A DNA stretch of 64,000 bases from Datnioides undecimradiatus (taxonomy: Eukaryota > Chordata > Actinopteri > Lobotiformes > Datnioididae), in contig WARS01000011.1 in the NCBI GenBank assembly GCA_008933995.1, positions 15,378,016 through 15,442,015 on the forward strand, read 5' to 3'. Made by a program: the position numbers and the translations under genes. Positions 48,890-61,000 of this stretch are shown here, piece by piece (position 1 is the first letter of the stretch; each line of letters begins with the position of its first letter). The notes under the pieces were generated by a model. It was not told where the DNA came from. It saw nothing but the letters and a program-made list of their open reading frames with translations, and ran no database searches.

Positions 48890-48985
48890 CTGTTGAAACA
48901 CATAAAGCTGTGCCGCAGTAGGTGGCTAACAACAGTATGAAGACCTTGGGATAATAAAAAAGAAACTTTGAATTTTATTAAAGGC
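48890..48985 (-). other. predicted 5' non-coding exon of the TIR/TMEM268-like gene
   Basis: A strong donor, CAG followed by gtatgag, sits at 48892-48884 on the minus strand. It pairs with the acceptor tttgtccttag ending at 48041, giving an intron of 849 bp. The exon start near 48985 is a guess from the TATA-like motif about 30 bp upstream. The exon contains one ATG (48903-48901) that opens a five-codon ORF closing just after the splice junction. The splice sites are seen in the sequence; use of the exon is inference. Confidence 0.45.
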
Positions 48986-49012
48986 GTATACTACATTGTC
49001 TTGCACGAGTGG

Positions 49013-49019
49013 CTTTATA
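49013..49019 (-). promoter_or_regulatory. TATA-like box of the TIR/TMEM268-like gene
   Basis: The minus strand reads TATAAAG at 49019-49013, about 28 bp before the proposed start of the non-coding exon and about 120 bp before its donor. The spacing fits a TATA-driven promoter, but no experimental start is known. Confidence 0.35.
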
Positions 49020-49759
49020 ACAAGCTGCAGCTTTAGTGACTGTACCTTTAATAACACTAACTATCAAGTGACATCATCCTGAACCTGCAAGCCTCAACCT
49101 GCCTGGCTAGTTGGTATATTTAACTTTCATTTCAGCATGTAGCTCTCACTGTACATGCACTAAAGTGATCAAATTCATCAGATTTGCTATAAAACCTTCC
49201 ATTTCAAATCTAATCAAATCTAATAATGTTCACAGTCGATTTACACTGGCAGAGAGGTGTTAATTTAACTCCATGACTTTATATTGAGCTTGTAGCTTTC
49301 AGTACTGTTTCAGAACTGGACTCCCATATCAGTCAGGCTCCATTCAATATAATATACTCCAGTACAACTTTGCCACTATGACCTTAAAAACAAACCATTA
49401 AAGTAGACAATATTAACAAAAATTGAAAAATGAAACTTTGTACAGTTGTCAATGTCGTCAGTGTGTCATCTTGGTTTCTTTCATAGTACTTTACCTAGCC
49501 TACTTACTAACTAAAGTCAAATATAAATACCCTTACTGGATTTTCAGAACTTTTTTAAAAAATATATATATACAGATCTGATATATATTCTAAGAATTCA
49601 TCTAATGAACTTCATTTCATATGCTCAATCCACCTGTGTCATGTATTTCAAAAGTTTTTTGGAAAAGCAATAGCTCCTTAAGAGTACTGAGATAACGTCT
49701 GAGCCCTGAAGTGTATTGCTGTAGTTTGTGAACTCTGTTGACGTGTGCTTTTGACTCAC

Positions 49760-50160
49760 AGGTCCCCTTTTCTGTGCTGGATGAGGTGAAGTGGCCTTGT
49801 TAAAAATAGCTGCAGACTAAGGTTCTAGAGGAAAGTCCAAAGATACCTCATATAAAGAAAAGCTTCATGATTCACATTCTCCAATCTCACTTGTGACTCT
49901 GGGGTCCTCCATCTCCAAGAGGAGTGACCCAATAAAGATCAGTAAGCAAGGCCCGTCTGTGTCAATGACCCAGGGCCCTTTTAATATCTGTGAGATATTG
50001 AAAACCGAGGGCAATTTAATTCATCAGCACCACCTTCCTCTCCCTGGCTGGCATTAAAGAACAATTTAGAGGATAGGAAATTAAACTGTGCCGTCTCTCC
50101 TCTGGCTTGTCTTCAGAAATTAGGTTGTCCAAATCATTACACTGAGACAAAGAGAAAGAG
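49760..50160. promoter_or_regulatory. candidate regulatory block upstream of the TIR/TMEM268-like gene
   Basis: Contains a MEF2-type site TTAAAAATAG (about 49800-49809), GGGCAATTTAATTCATCAGC and GGCATTAAAGAACAATTTAG (SOX-like ACAAT). It lies 0.8-1.1 kb upstream of the proposed promoter of the TIR gene. Conservation and activity are unknown. Confidence 0.25.
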
Positions 50161-50544
50161 GGAAAATATGAAGGCTCTTGACCTCAGGGGAGAAAAAACA
50201 TGTTTGAGGTTTTTTTTGTGTGTGTGATCCTGCTCAGCCTCAGTGTTTTCATACAGAATGGTGACTCTGTCTAATCTTTTGGTGACAGACCTGAGACAAG
50301 TGCTTCAGGGCAGCTCTAACAATGTAATGTAGCTGTAATCCAGACCAACCATCTGCAGCTCTCTTGATGCGCTCAGGCTGGAAGAGCACTGAGTGGATAG
50401 GATGCTGAACGCTTTACCGCCCTTCACTCAACTCAACCCCAGTAGGGAACTGAAAGTTATGAAAGGTCACAGAATGAAAGTCACTCCATGGACTGTATAC
50501 AGTGAGCACTAAGGGGTTTATCTTGGCCTATATATAGACTTTTC

Positions 50545-51816
50545 AATGAACCGTGAGGAACCTGAGAGTCATATTTGACCAGGATATGTCCTATCAGTCC
50601 CATATTAGGCAGGTCACTAGGACCGCCGTCTTTCACTTGCACAACATAGCTAAGATTAGGAGTCTCCTGTGACGCTGAAAAGCTAGTCCATGCATTTGTT
50701 ACCTCAAGGCAGGACTATTCTAATTCCTTGCTGTCGGGTTGTCCGACTAGCTCACTGCGAGGCCTCCAGCTCATCCAAAACACTGCTGCGAGGGTTCTGG
50801 TGGGAATTAGCAAGAGAGATCATATTTCTCCAGTTTTAGCTTCTCTTCATTGGCTCCCTGTAAAGTCCAGAATAGATTTTAAAGTCCTTCTCCTTACCTA
50901 CAAGGCCCTTAATGGCCAAGCTCAATTGTACTTCAATGAGATGCTAAGTCCCTATTACCCCAACAGATCACTTCACTCCCAGAGTGCAGGTTTGCTTGTG
51001 GTTCCCAGAATTTCCAAAAGTAGAATGGGAGGCTGAGCCTTTAGCTATCAGGCTCCTTTCCTGTGGAACCAGCTGCCAGTCTGGGTCCGAGAGGCAGACA
51101 CCCTCTCTACTTTTAAAGTAAAGCTTAAAACCTTCTTGTTCGACAAAGCTTACAGCTAGCTCTAGTTACTATGTGAACTACACCCATAGTCTAAACTACC
51201 CCTCCACGCCATCCCCTAGTTATGCTGCCATAGGCCGAGGCTGCTGGGGGACGTCCCATGATCGTCTCCACACTCTACCTCTCCCCTCTCTCTCCTCAAA
51301 CTCATTTTAACCATCACAGATTAACCATTAACTCTGTGTCCTCTCTCCCCTAGTGCTGTGCTTGTTTCTCTCTGGTCTCTCTCTCTGTACCTCTCTACAG
51401 ATTCCTGTGGCTCCAGAGCTGAACATCTGACCTGTGGCTCCACCGACCTGCCCCGTGTCCTCTTGTCATTATTCTATATTGTACTGTAAAGATGTATTTT
51501 CTCTCTCTCTCTCCCCCTCTTGTCTCTCTCTCTCTCCCCCTCGTCCCTCCAGTCTCTCTCTCTCTCTCTCTTTCCCCCCAACCGGTCAAGGCAGATGGCC
51601 GTCCACCTAGAGCCAGGGTCTGCCCGAGGTTTCTGCCTGTTAAAAGGAAGTTTTTCCTTGCCACTGTCGCCAAGTGCTTGCTCATGGTGGAACTGTTGGG
51701 TGTAACTAACAGTAATGAGTGTGGTCTAGACCTGCTCTGTTTGTAAAGTGCCCTGAGATGACTTTTGTTGTGAATTGGTGCTATATAAATAAAACTAAAT
51801 TGAACTGAATTGAATG
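50545..51816 (+). mobile_element. L2-like LINE, 5'-truncated 3' end with decayed reverse-transcriptase C-terminus
   Basis: Non-LTR retrotransposon remnant. From about 50545 the translation gives degenerate fragments of the RT C-terminal part (NLRVIFDQ, SYQSHIRQVTRTA, HLHNIAKIR), with stops. A longer open stretch at 50728-51036 carries LQLIQNTAARVLVG, KRDHISPVLASLHWLPV and RIDFKVLLLTYKALNG. A frameshift then breaks the conserved continuation (LWNQLPVWVREAD in the family). The 3' UTR has a CT-rich microsatellite (about 51498-51571). It also has the block GAGGTTTCTGCCTGTTAAAA, common in fish L2-type tails, and the end GTGCTATATAAATAAAACT followed by TTGAA-type repeats. It is inactive. A related RT family with the same tail cannot be excluded. 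Confidence 0.88.
51498..51571. repeat. (CT)n-rich tract inside the LINE 3' UTR
   Basis: Repeated CTCTCT blocks separated by C-runs. It lies within the L2-like element and probably expanded after insertion. Confidence 0.9.
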
Positions 51817-52329
51817 AAGGAGAAGGTGTAGATGTAGTTTAATTTGAAATGAAATCTGCTTTAATGCTTTAAAGACTGGTTATAAGCCTATAATGCTTTG
51901 TCTCTTGTCATTTATCACCTTCTTGGAAAGGTTTGCAGAGAATCCTGACCAAATATCCATTTAGCAGGGTCGATGGGAAAATGTAGAAAATACATTCAGG
52001 ATTTAATAACATGACAATAACACTGCATCATACTGATCTATCAATAATTAGCAAGTCATCTGTTAATTATTACTAGACATAAAAAAGTAGCTGCAAACTC
52101 TACAAATCACCATAGATTTGGGTCACAACTAAAAAAATTGGTTTATTCCTGCCAGATTGTTCACATAGTACATCTACAGAGAGCCGATCAAGTATGAAGG
52201 CTCTCTAATAAATGCCATCTCAGTTTAGATCCTGAGTTAACCCAGCCCACAACCTGCAGCAAACACCTCCACGGCTTCATATCATACACTCAAGCGAGAT
52301 TTTCCACTTGCATAAGCTTATAAATTTCA

Positions 52330-52720
52330 GGTCCCACCGTGCATAAACCATTATTCATGCAGTTTTTAACTGTGGCTGTGACAAAGGCAGTGAAACTATT
52401 CATTAGATGTGACAGTTTTAGGACAGGTAGGGGTAAGGAGAAGATTGAGGAGGCAGTGGAACATTCTGCATGCATGCGTCTGTGTTTGTGTCGGCGTCTC
52501 CAGGTTAGTTTTAGGCATTATATATTACGGCGTCTGAGCTGGGAGAACGAAAAGTGCAGTTGGACCTGCTGAACATAAATTGATTTATTTCAAGACTGCT
52601 GTGGTCTCCTTTGTTTATGTGCCAGCTGAAACTCAATTAATGATCTTCTCCTGCATTGTCAGGTATTGGTGACGTGGCTGACAGATTTATGGAGCAGTAT
52701 TAATATATGTTATTATTTTT
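52330..52720. promoter_or_regulatory. candidate conserved non-coding element
   Basis: Repeat-free stretch with CCATTATTCATGCAG (octamer-like), AAATTGATTTATTTC, ACTCAATTAATGATC and CTGCATTGTCAGG. It sits just 3' of the LINE. A chance open frame of 77 codons overlaps it and has no recognisable domain. Confidence 0.25.
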
Positions 52721-54300
52721 CTACATGCATTTGAATGAGCATTGAAGTATACCCTTTTACAAATGAAACAATGATTTGTTTTTTTTGGTTCCGACTGATG
52801 CCTTCAAATTTGTTACAGATAATATCTTAGCTTCAGGATTAATTGCAATAATTTTAATCAGTGTTTGTGCACTTGCATGGAACAGGTTTGTGCCTTTAGT
52901 CCTGTTTAAAACAAAAACACAATTCTAAGAGGAATAACTGACAGCTTTTGCATGCATGGGTGATTTCATAATATACCAAAAATCCTGCGTATTTTCATCT
53001 GTTCCCACGTGATTTTGTCTCGGAACTGCAAAAGCGAAGTGAGTGCTATTTACTGTTATTGTACCATTTTTTTCATTTGTGTGCATTAGTTACAGATTGT
53101 TTTAGTGTAACTGTCTTTTTATGGGCATGCCAGTCATCTGCAAAACACTTCCCTTACTTCTGTGGAAGGTGTCGGCGTTTGGCGCTCACACTGACGTCAC
53201 AATAAATGAGGTCAAAGCCTCAGCTAGTGACGTGGCTTCATTAATGGCAAAGCATGTTCCATTGTTTTTTCTACCAATGCAGTAATTGAAGTATTCAGAT
53301 ATTTGCATATCTTAATTCAATATATGTGACAGAGAGGTTTTACTCAGCTGGGTCACCGGAAATAGGTTTTTGCGCGTACAGATGATAAGATTGCATTATC
53401 CCATTAAATCCTTTGACAAACAGAGTATATAAACAAAGCTGATATTTAACCTTCATCTTGGTGCATAATCAGTCACTTGGCCCAGATCATGAAGTTTATT
53501 TAAGGATATGTATTGATTTAAGGGATATTAGAAGGGACAGGTGTGAACAGGCTGCGCTGGGTGGTGGAGGGTTGTGTTTTATATGGAAATTTGACAGAGA
53601 TAGAGAGAGAAGTCGCATGAAGGGTTTTTTTTTTTGAAAAAGTGGACAAAGTGGAAACTGTGAGAGCAGCAGAGGGAAAAAGGAACCCCCATAGATTAAG
53701 ATCTTCTGAAGAAGTGGTGGCAGGTCTTAAAAGAGTCTTTACTAGCACGTCTGGATCTCCGTGCACACGCGTGTTTAGAGATATAGCATTTTTAGCGGCC
53801 CTGAAATTTCCAGGAAGGCCTAAAGAAACAAAACACATAGACGGATATGTGAAAACAAAGAAACCTCACCGATGCAGACGACCTGACTGACTTCCACTGC
53901 GAAGGACAAGCATTACATTTGTATCTTAAAGAGGCTCTAAGAGCAATTCAAGTCATACAGTTATGTTTGAGTCTCCACATTTGCTTAGTACTTAATTATT
54001 TGCCTAATTATGTTAATGTTATGTTATGTTAATTTCAGGCAACAAAATCACTTTGGTTGACTTGAACATAAAACAGTTGTATGTTACTTTACCAGCACCA
54101 AACGGTGAATGGATGGACAAATGTAATCAAGTGGCCAGAAACAAGCAGATGCATGTTCTCACGTATCTGCAGGTTGTGTAAATAGGCCAGTTTCCTTTAT
54201 AATGTCTTTATATGTCACTATTGTGTTTTCTCTCGCCAGGTGGCCACAGATTAATTTGACCATGTTTTCATAACCAGTACAAGCCAAAAACTGATTTGGC

Positions 54301-54517
54301 TACACCGTAGCCCATAAAGTTGGAATAAAATATTTTTTATTACTCTTCTCATGAAATGATTGTGACAATGTGATTTATTCTTGATAGATAAAGTGTATAT
54401 CTTCTCAAAACCCATCATTGCACCTGGTCAAAGGTGATTACTGATGTCTATAAATAGGAATAAAAAGAGGAATGTGTCTGAAAACAAAATTATTCCAACG
54501 TTATGGGCAACAGTGTA
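54301..54517. mobile_element. short Tc1-like MITE
   Basis: A 217-bp element with long terminal inverted repeats. The left end TACACCGTAGCCCATAAAGT and the inverted right end TACACTGTTGCCCATAACGT continue to match, about 25 of 28 bases overall. Both outer edges are TA. The interior is AT-rich and non-coding. It belongs to a family different from the MITE in ppm1h intron 1. Confidence 0.75.
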
Positions 54518-56023
54518 TATATTAACAATCTTGTTAAATAAAACCAAAATGTGTGTAAAACGGTTGGACCTATTTTGAATGACACCAGCTTCCCAAATAA
54601 TCTGCTGACAGAGGAGGATCTAGTACATGCAGATCATTAACCTTTCAGAGGTAAACAATTAAGATTTATTTTTTAAAAAAAAACAACAAAAAACATATGC
54701 ACTGCAGACAAAAAGCAAATCATCCAGAGCACAATTATTTTCAAATCCAATTAAAACAAAGACATTTTCAAAGACGTTCCCAGTGGGATCTTCACCAGCC
54801 GAATACAGATACTGGAGCGCTCGCGTCTATTTCTTGAAAATCAGTACACTTCCAGTACATGATCTAATTGAATGATAACATATTGATGAGTAAACAAACG
54901 GCCAGTTTGATCTGTGCCAGACACTACGAAAGCTACAGAACATGTATGCTTGTGTTCACTGGCGCGTGTACTGTGCAAATACATTATGGTAATCTGTGTT
55001 GACACGGGGAATACGCAGACAGGTGAGGGCATTATTTACCCAGTTTTAAAATAGATCAGCTGAGGGTGCCACAGTAAAGGACCACAGCATGGCCAGATCT
55101 TCAAATATTTAATATAAAAAGTAATGTCATAGCATAAAGGTGGTATAAAGGAAAGACATAGAGATCCACGTTGAGCCTGGACACTGGTGACGTAGAGTCA
55201 GCTTTGCTGGAATTGGAACAACATGACTCAAGATTTCTTCAGTATTGATTTTTAGCATTTTTTCCTTGTTTTGCCCATTAATTAAATTGCTAAGTTGTGA
55301 CTTTAATATTAAGCTGCTGAGGCGAAATTCAAATTCCCTGAAGCATCCTGAAGCGCGAGTGTCTTAAATATACTGTTGAATGGCCTTTTCAAGGCAGTAC
55401 GAAATTATGAAGGAACCTCTCAGAGTCGCTGGCTGTTCATTCATCCTGTGGGTATGTTGATTCGTATCGATCAGTGCTGGTTTCACATCGGTACCTTTAA
55501 AAGATTGCTCTGTTGATTTAGCTTTGCTCTGCAGGACAAACAATGAACAGTTAACAGAAATGATTCAGTCGATGTAGCAGAACCAGATACATCGTCTTTG
55601 GTATCAAAGCTTTCTTCTTCGTCAACAACTGGCTTCATTGCTCACAATGCAACTCAGGTTCGGCATGCAAGTGGCAGCTAATGTACCCTCAGACAGCTGT
55701 GAGGAGTGAATTATAGGCATCTGGTAATCCAAGTCTGACCCCACAACTCCAGATTTGTTTCACGTTACAACTTGTTGTCTTCAGCCCAAATGACACTGAC
55801 TCACATGACATCACTTGAGGCAATTTATCACAACTCAACAATTCTTTTCTTATTAATACCCGTTGTGCTCTTCTTCTGCATCGTGTGCATCGTGTTTCTT
55901 TAGGATTTTTTACATGCTGGCACTTCTGGTATTTATGAATACAGCACTGTGATAATTTGTGCAAATCCTATAACTCAAGTTAACTCCTGCATACCTCTGT
56001 GTCAAATCCCTGACCCGCCTGTC

Positions 56024-56190
56024 CAGAGGTTTCCTCCATTTATTTTATTTTCAAGTTTCTTTTAGGAGTTTTCCCTTGTCCTCTGAGAGCTCAGGCTGGA
56101 TCAGGCAGCTGTGCTATTGTGGGCCTATAAAGCCCTTTGAGACACCATTAGCGAAACTGAGCTGTACAAATAGACTTGACATGACTTGAC
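56024..56190 (+). mobile_element. LINE/SINE 3' tail fragment
   Basis: About 170 bp with the familiar teleost retroelement 3' module: AGAGGTTTCCTCCATTTATT, AGGAGTTTTCCCTTGTCCTC, GGCTGGATCAGGCAGCTGTG, CCCTTTGAGACACC, and a terminal pentamer-like repeat (GACTTGACATGACTTGAC). It parallels the tail of the LINE near 51.6 kb but belongs to a different subfamily. No coding remnant is attached, so it could be a severely 5'-truncated LINE or a SINE that shares the tail. Confidence 0.65.
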
Positions 56191-58023
56191 CACTTCCTGA
56201 AACCACCAAAACCATACAAGAGTGAGCCAAAAGCATTAAAAGAAAACATCGATCAAGAATTAGAAGTCAGACTAGGGAAAGTTTCATTTTTATTTCCACC
56301 TGCAGGATATTTATCGTAATATTAACCTTGTTTGTTATCCTGTACCAATCTTTACTACAAACCATGGTCTCTGGCTCTAGCACAACCTGCAGACAAACTG
56401 CACATTCACCTGTGTCCACATGGACTTTATCACACGTTCCAATATTGCAATATAGAGTCTAATAAATATTTAAATAAATCCATCGACATTTGCTTGACCC
56501 ATTAATGTCTGCAGCTGTATTTCTAGTCTTTTTTCTGTATTTTTGTGACTAATGCTCAACTACAGCATGATAGAGAAATCTCAAAAACCACCAGTGTTTA
56601 ATCAAATTCTTCGTACCATTAGATGGGCCAAATTAAACAATGTTAACCAAATGAATTATCTGGATGACACCTCTTAATCCTCCATACATGCCTTGCTCCT
56701 GAGGATCTACACGGTTCCACCTAATGTGATCCACGTGCAATGCTTAGAAATTCACCTAGCAGCAACATTTGATTGCTGCTTGTGTTTTCCTTCTATTTTG
56801 TTGTGCAATCAAAGGGAATGGTACATCCTGAGGGGTAAATAATACAAGGGAATGTGTTTGTATTGTTTAATCCTATATTTCTTTCGCTCCAAAGTGCAAT
56901 TTCCTGCTCTATTGGAATGACACATCAGACACAATGAGTCACACAAGTAAATTAATAACTACGGATGTTCAGATTTAATCATCCATTGGTAGCGCCACAT
57001 ATTGATTCACTGAACATGCTCTATCTGCTGCACGTACCGGAGAGAGCGTGCAGGCGTCCACCAAGAGTGTAAAACATGCGTAGAACATGCTCCGAAGAGC
57101 TACGACTGTAAGAATAACAACGCATGTGTTCAGAGTTCCACTTTCAAAATACTGTCATCTGCACTTTTAAAGTGTTTAAACCCTCCGTCTCACCAGAAGT
57201 GCTTAATCGTAGCGTTTGTATTGAAGTGTTAATCTGTGGGTAAGTGTTATTGCACTTTGCTTGCCGTGTGGCAAGACCAATCAGCCTCTAACATTTCAGA
57301 TATGTAAACGGAACCAGGGTGAACTCTGTGTTATGGGCTGCAGGGTCGGTGTGTTCAAATATTTTTATGAGCTGTAACGCTAACATGACACGCGAGTATG
57401 CGAACTATACGAATTTGGATGTACGAATTTGATTGTCTTCAGGGACCATAACAGCCTGATGCTGGAATGCTGAGTGCTCGATTATGGGAGGAGAAGAAGA
57501 ATCAGTGTGCGTTTAAAAAAAGCATTTGAATATCTAAACGCGTTGATTTATCCAGATGTTGCCAATACAGCATATCCCACCACATTTACTCCATCCTATT
57601 GGCTTTGACAAGTTCACACACATCATGACCGTTCCACAGTCGTTCTCCCCTTGCCTTCCTCTCCCATGTAAAAGGCTCCAGTAGACCAAAAATGGAGAAA
57701 AATGGATTAAATCTGAACAATAGCCAAGGCTGAGATAAGCATAAAAACACAGACAGACACTGGTTTTCAGTGTCTGTATGAGCTGAGCATTAATACTTAC
57801 ATTTTCACTTAAATTCCTGGAAGTAATGGATCACAATCACAAAAATAACGCACACGTGCTCATGTTTTCAGCGTGGTTGGTTCGGTATCATTTTACATTA
57901 AAGGTCACCATGAAGCTGGTTCTGTCCGCCAACTCACATGGAAAAGATTATTTTGTGACTATAGTATCTATACAGCATGCATGTTTATGCTCTGACCCCA
58001 CAGGGAAACAGCACACAGCAGAA

Positions 58024-58055
58024 TGTGTGTGTGTGTGTGTGTGTGAGGGGGGGGG
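58024..58055. repeat. (TG)n followed by a G-run
   Basis: Eleven TG units, then A and a run of about nine G, intergenic. Confidence 0.93.
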
Positions 58056-61000
58056 TGATAAACGTCCCTCCCAGGTGGATGCTACAGGGTGCAGGCTTGG
58101 CTTTTGAAGTGCAATATGAACATCAGCGCTGGGGACAGCAGCATCAGCAAATGACAGCGTAGCTTTCAAGTAAGTGGTGTGGCAGCAGGCGCGCAGCAAC
58201 GGAGGTAATGGAACTGGTTAATTACACTGCAGCGATAAAAAGGGTGCACTGGATATACCTTACTGTATGTGGGAAGCCTTACGCCATATGACTGCGGGAG
58301 GCACTGCTTGGGGATGAAAAGCAACCACATCAAACCTGATTTGGTTTGGTCTGTTTGGTCTAAAGTAAAATTGATGAACTGATTTTTCTGTTGTTAGTCT
58401 AATCCTGCTTTTGAAGCACGTTTGTGCCAAGGATCTGGTTTTGCACATAGGTTGTGTGTTTTTTTTTTTAAATGTGCTATTTGCATAAACATATTACATA
58501 AAAGACAAGTGTTAAAAAAAAGTCTAATTGCCCCAATACACTGCAGCACGATGTAGCACATACCAAAAAAAAAAAGCCATGAATACAATATTGGCGCACA
58601 TCACATTACGGAGACATTTCATGCATATTTGGCCGTGGCAGTGGACAGTGAAATGCTGCAATTTGATCCATGAAACATTCGAGGCCTTGAGGGCCTTGTT
58701 GAGACTGGAATGCATGAGGACGATGAGCCAAACTGAAGAACCAGCATTGAAACAAGGAAACGTGCCGAGGTACAGTTGCAGACTTCAGTGGGATTTATTT
58801 ATTGACCGCTCTTACCTGAAATGGGTTTTTGTAACTACTATATCGTACATTAATGCTTAATTAGTATGACACTAAGAATGAGACAGAGAAGAAGAACATA
58901 CATGAATCTTATATCGAGTGGATGTTTCTTTATTGGTGTTATTTAACAGTGCATCAATAAGCCCAGGAAACGTCAGAACCCGGGCTGCTTTTCATCTCAG
59001 GAAAACTTCACCTTTTGTTTTTTGCCAAGTTTTCCTTGATGTCAAGCCAAAGAAATATCATGCATCACCGAAATGCACACAACGCGCCTCGGTGAAAGCG
59101 CACGCAGCTGTAGATATTTACAGCTATATACACAAACCCTCATTAAATTCCATAGTGTGTTTTACATTCAAATATATTCTTACTTTAAAAGGTATAAAGA
59201 GTCCTTCAGGTGACGTGCAGTGACTTGCTGTCCTGTCTCACACAAGACAGGAAAAAAGAAGCATGTGACCTTTTCCAGAACTTGTTTTCTTTCTCATATT
59301 CAGCGAGAGTGTTAATCATCAAGGCCTAACAACACAACTGAGATAGTCTGATGCCCCGTGAGAATGGTCAACCTTTTTCAAAATCCAATAAGCTTGTAAA
59401 GTATTTACTTTTTTTTTAGTTTTGTCTTTGTGTGTGGATGCATCTGCAAGCTAATGACGGGGGTTATACACACAGTCTGGCTTCTGATAGCATCTCATTT
59501 GTTGTCTCTAAAGCGGTATTATTAGAGAGCACGCATTCATTTGTTGCCTGCTACACTTTTGTCTTCATTAAAAATTGTATTGCCTTGTGATAAAAGCTGC
59601 GAACAACAACCGAGAGGAGATGGGACACGGACAGTCCCTCATCTCCCCATGAGTCAGTGCGGATGCTGTAATTGATCCAATCAGTTTTCATTACACTCCC
59701 GATGTGAGGGCTGCAGAGGACAAAGCGTTCATGTCGTGTTTTTAAAGTTCTGGCTGAGCGTTACTTGTCCTGTCGTTTGTTTCAATGGAGTCATTTTACG
59801 ATTGGTACATTTCAGGGGAGCTGTGAGATATAGCAATACTGGGCCTGGTTATGTTGAAAAGTAAACTAGAGGTAAAACAAAAGTTCTTTTCGTGACAGTA
59901 AATTAAACTTTGGCCAAACTGCAATTTTACATGACATATTTTATTAATTAATGCTGGCCATTGGTTACCAAACTGGGCTTCAGAGCTGTAAGTCTCTAAG
60001 AACTCAAATTCCAAAGAGAACATCAAAAAAGAGCTAAGATAATAAAAAAGTCTACAAAATGACAATCACTCTGTTTCCCAGAAACATGTTTTTGCATCTG
60101 GGAAACAGATCCCTGCCCACGGTCAAACGTAAAACTCCTACATCTTTTTGATTTATGGAAACAATGAGCGCTGCTAGCAGTAGTCTAATCATGAGTGATC
60201 AGCGATGGCGTGATGGTCATGATTCTTGGCACGCGTGCAGTTTGCAATGCTGCAGATACGTGAACCAAAGCACATTGCACCCATAAAGTTCATGCATCCA
60301 GTATTTAACACTTTCTGTTTGCTGCTGTATGTTCAAAATAGAGCACAGTAGGTCACAGTAGGCCATTTGTTGACCATATGAGTTATTTACAGCTATATTT
60401 TATTGAAATTTGTTTTGTTGCATGCTTTTGTTGTTTACAGCGTGGAGTACACGGTTTCTGGGCAGACATGACGGATTAAACAATTAATAATAACTACATT
60501 ATTCAACGAAAATATAGAGATTCATGTATCATGTGCTAAAAGGCTGAGGCCACAGCTGCATGTCCTGACAAAAAGTCTGCATTCTCACGAGCTGATGATC
60601 CATGTCAGAGATTTATGATTCTACTTAAGGAAATAGCATTGTTCTTAAATTGCAGTTTAAGTATAACAAGCAAATAATGTTAGATCGGGCTGGCTAGGTG
60701 TTAGGTTATAAAGTAAGTCTTTTGGTTGCTAAGCTTGTTTTTTAAATGCATAAGAACAGGCTTTCAAGATGTGGACGAGCCGGCGTGGCAAGCAAGCAAA
60801 ATGGCTTCTCAGTTAACTTCGCTTTGATTGAACGGTCCCATTGAAAGGGAAAAGTTTAGGGCACAGTTCATCATGGGTATCTAAGATTTATCTCATCAAT
60901 GATTTAGACTTTAGACCTGAATTGTCAGAAGCAGCCACGTTTGGCAAAGTGTCCAAAAACTAAAACTGAATCTGTTCAGTGTTTGGGGATGGGTCGTGTG

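Noticed and set aside
53518-53890. Opposed open frames of 106 and 82 codons
   Set aside because: No family resemblance, no splice sites in phase, low-complexity parts; treated as chance frames.
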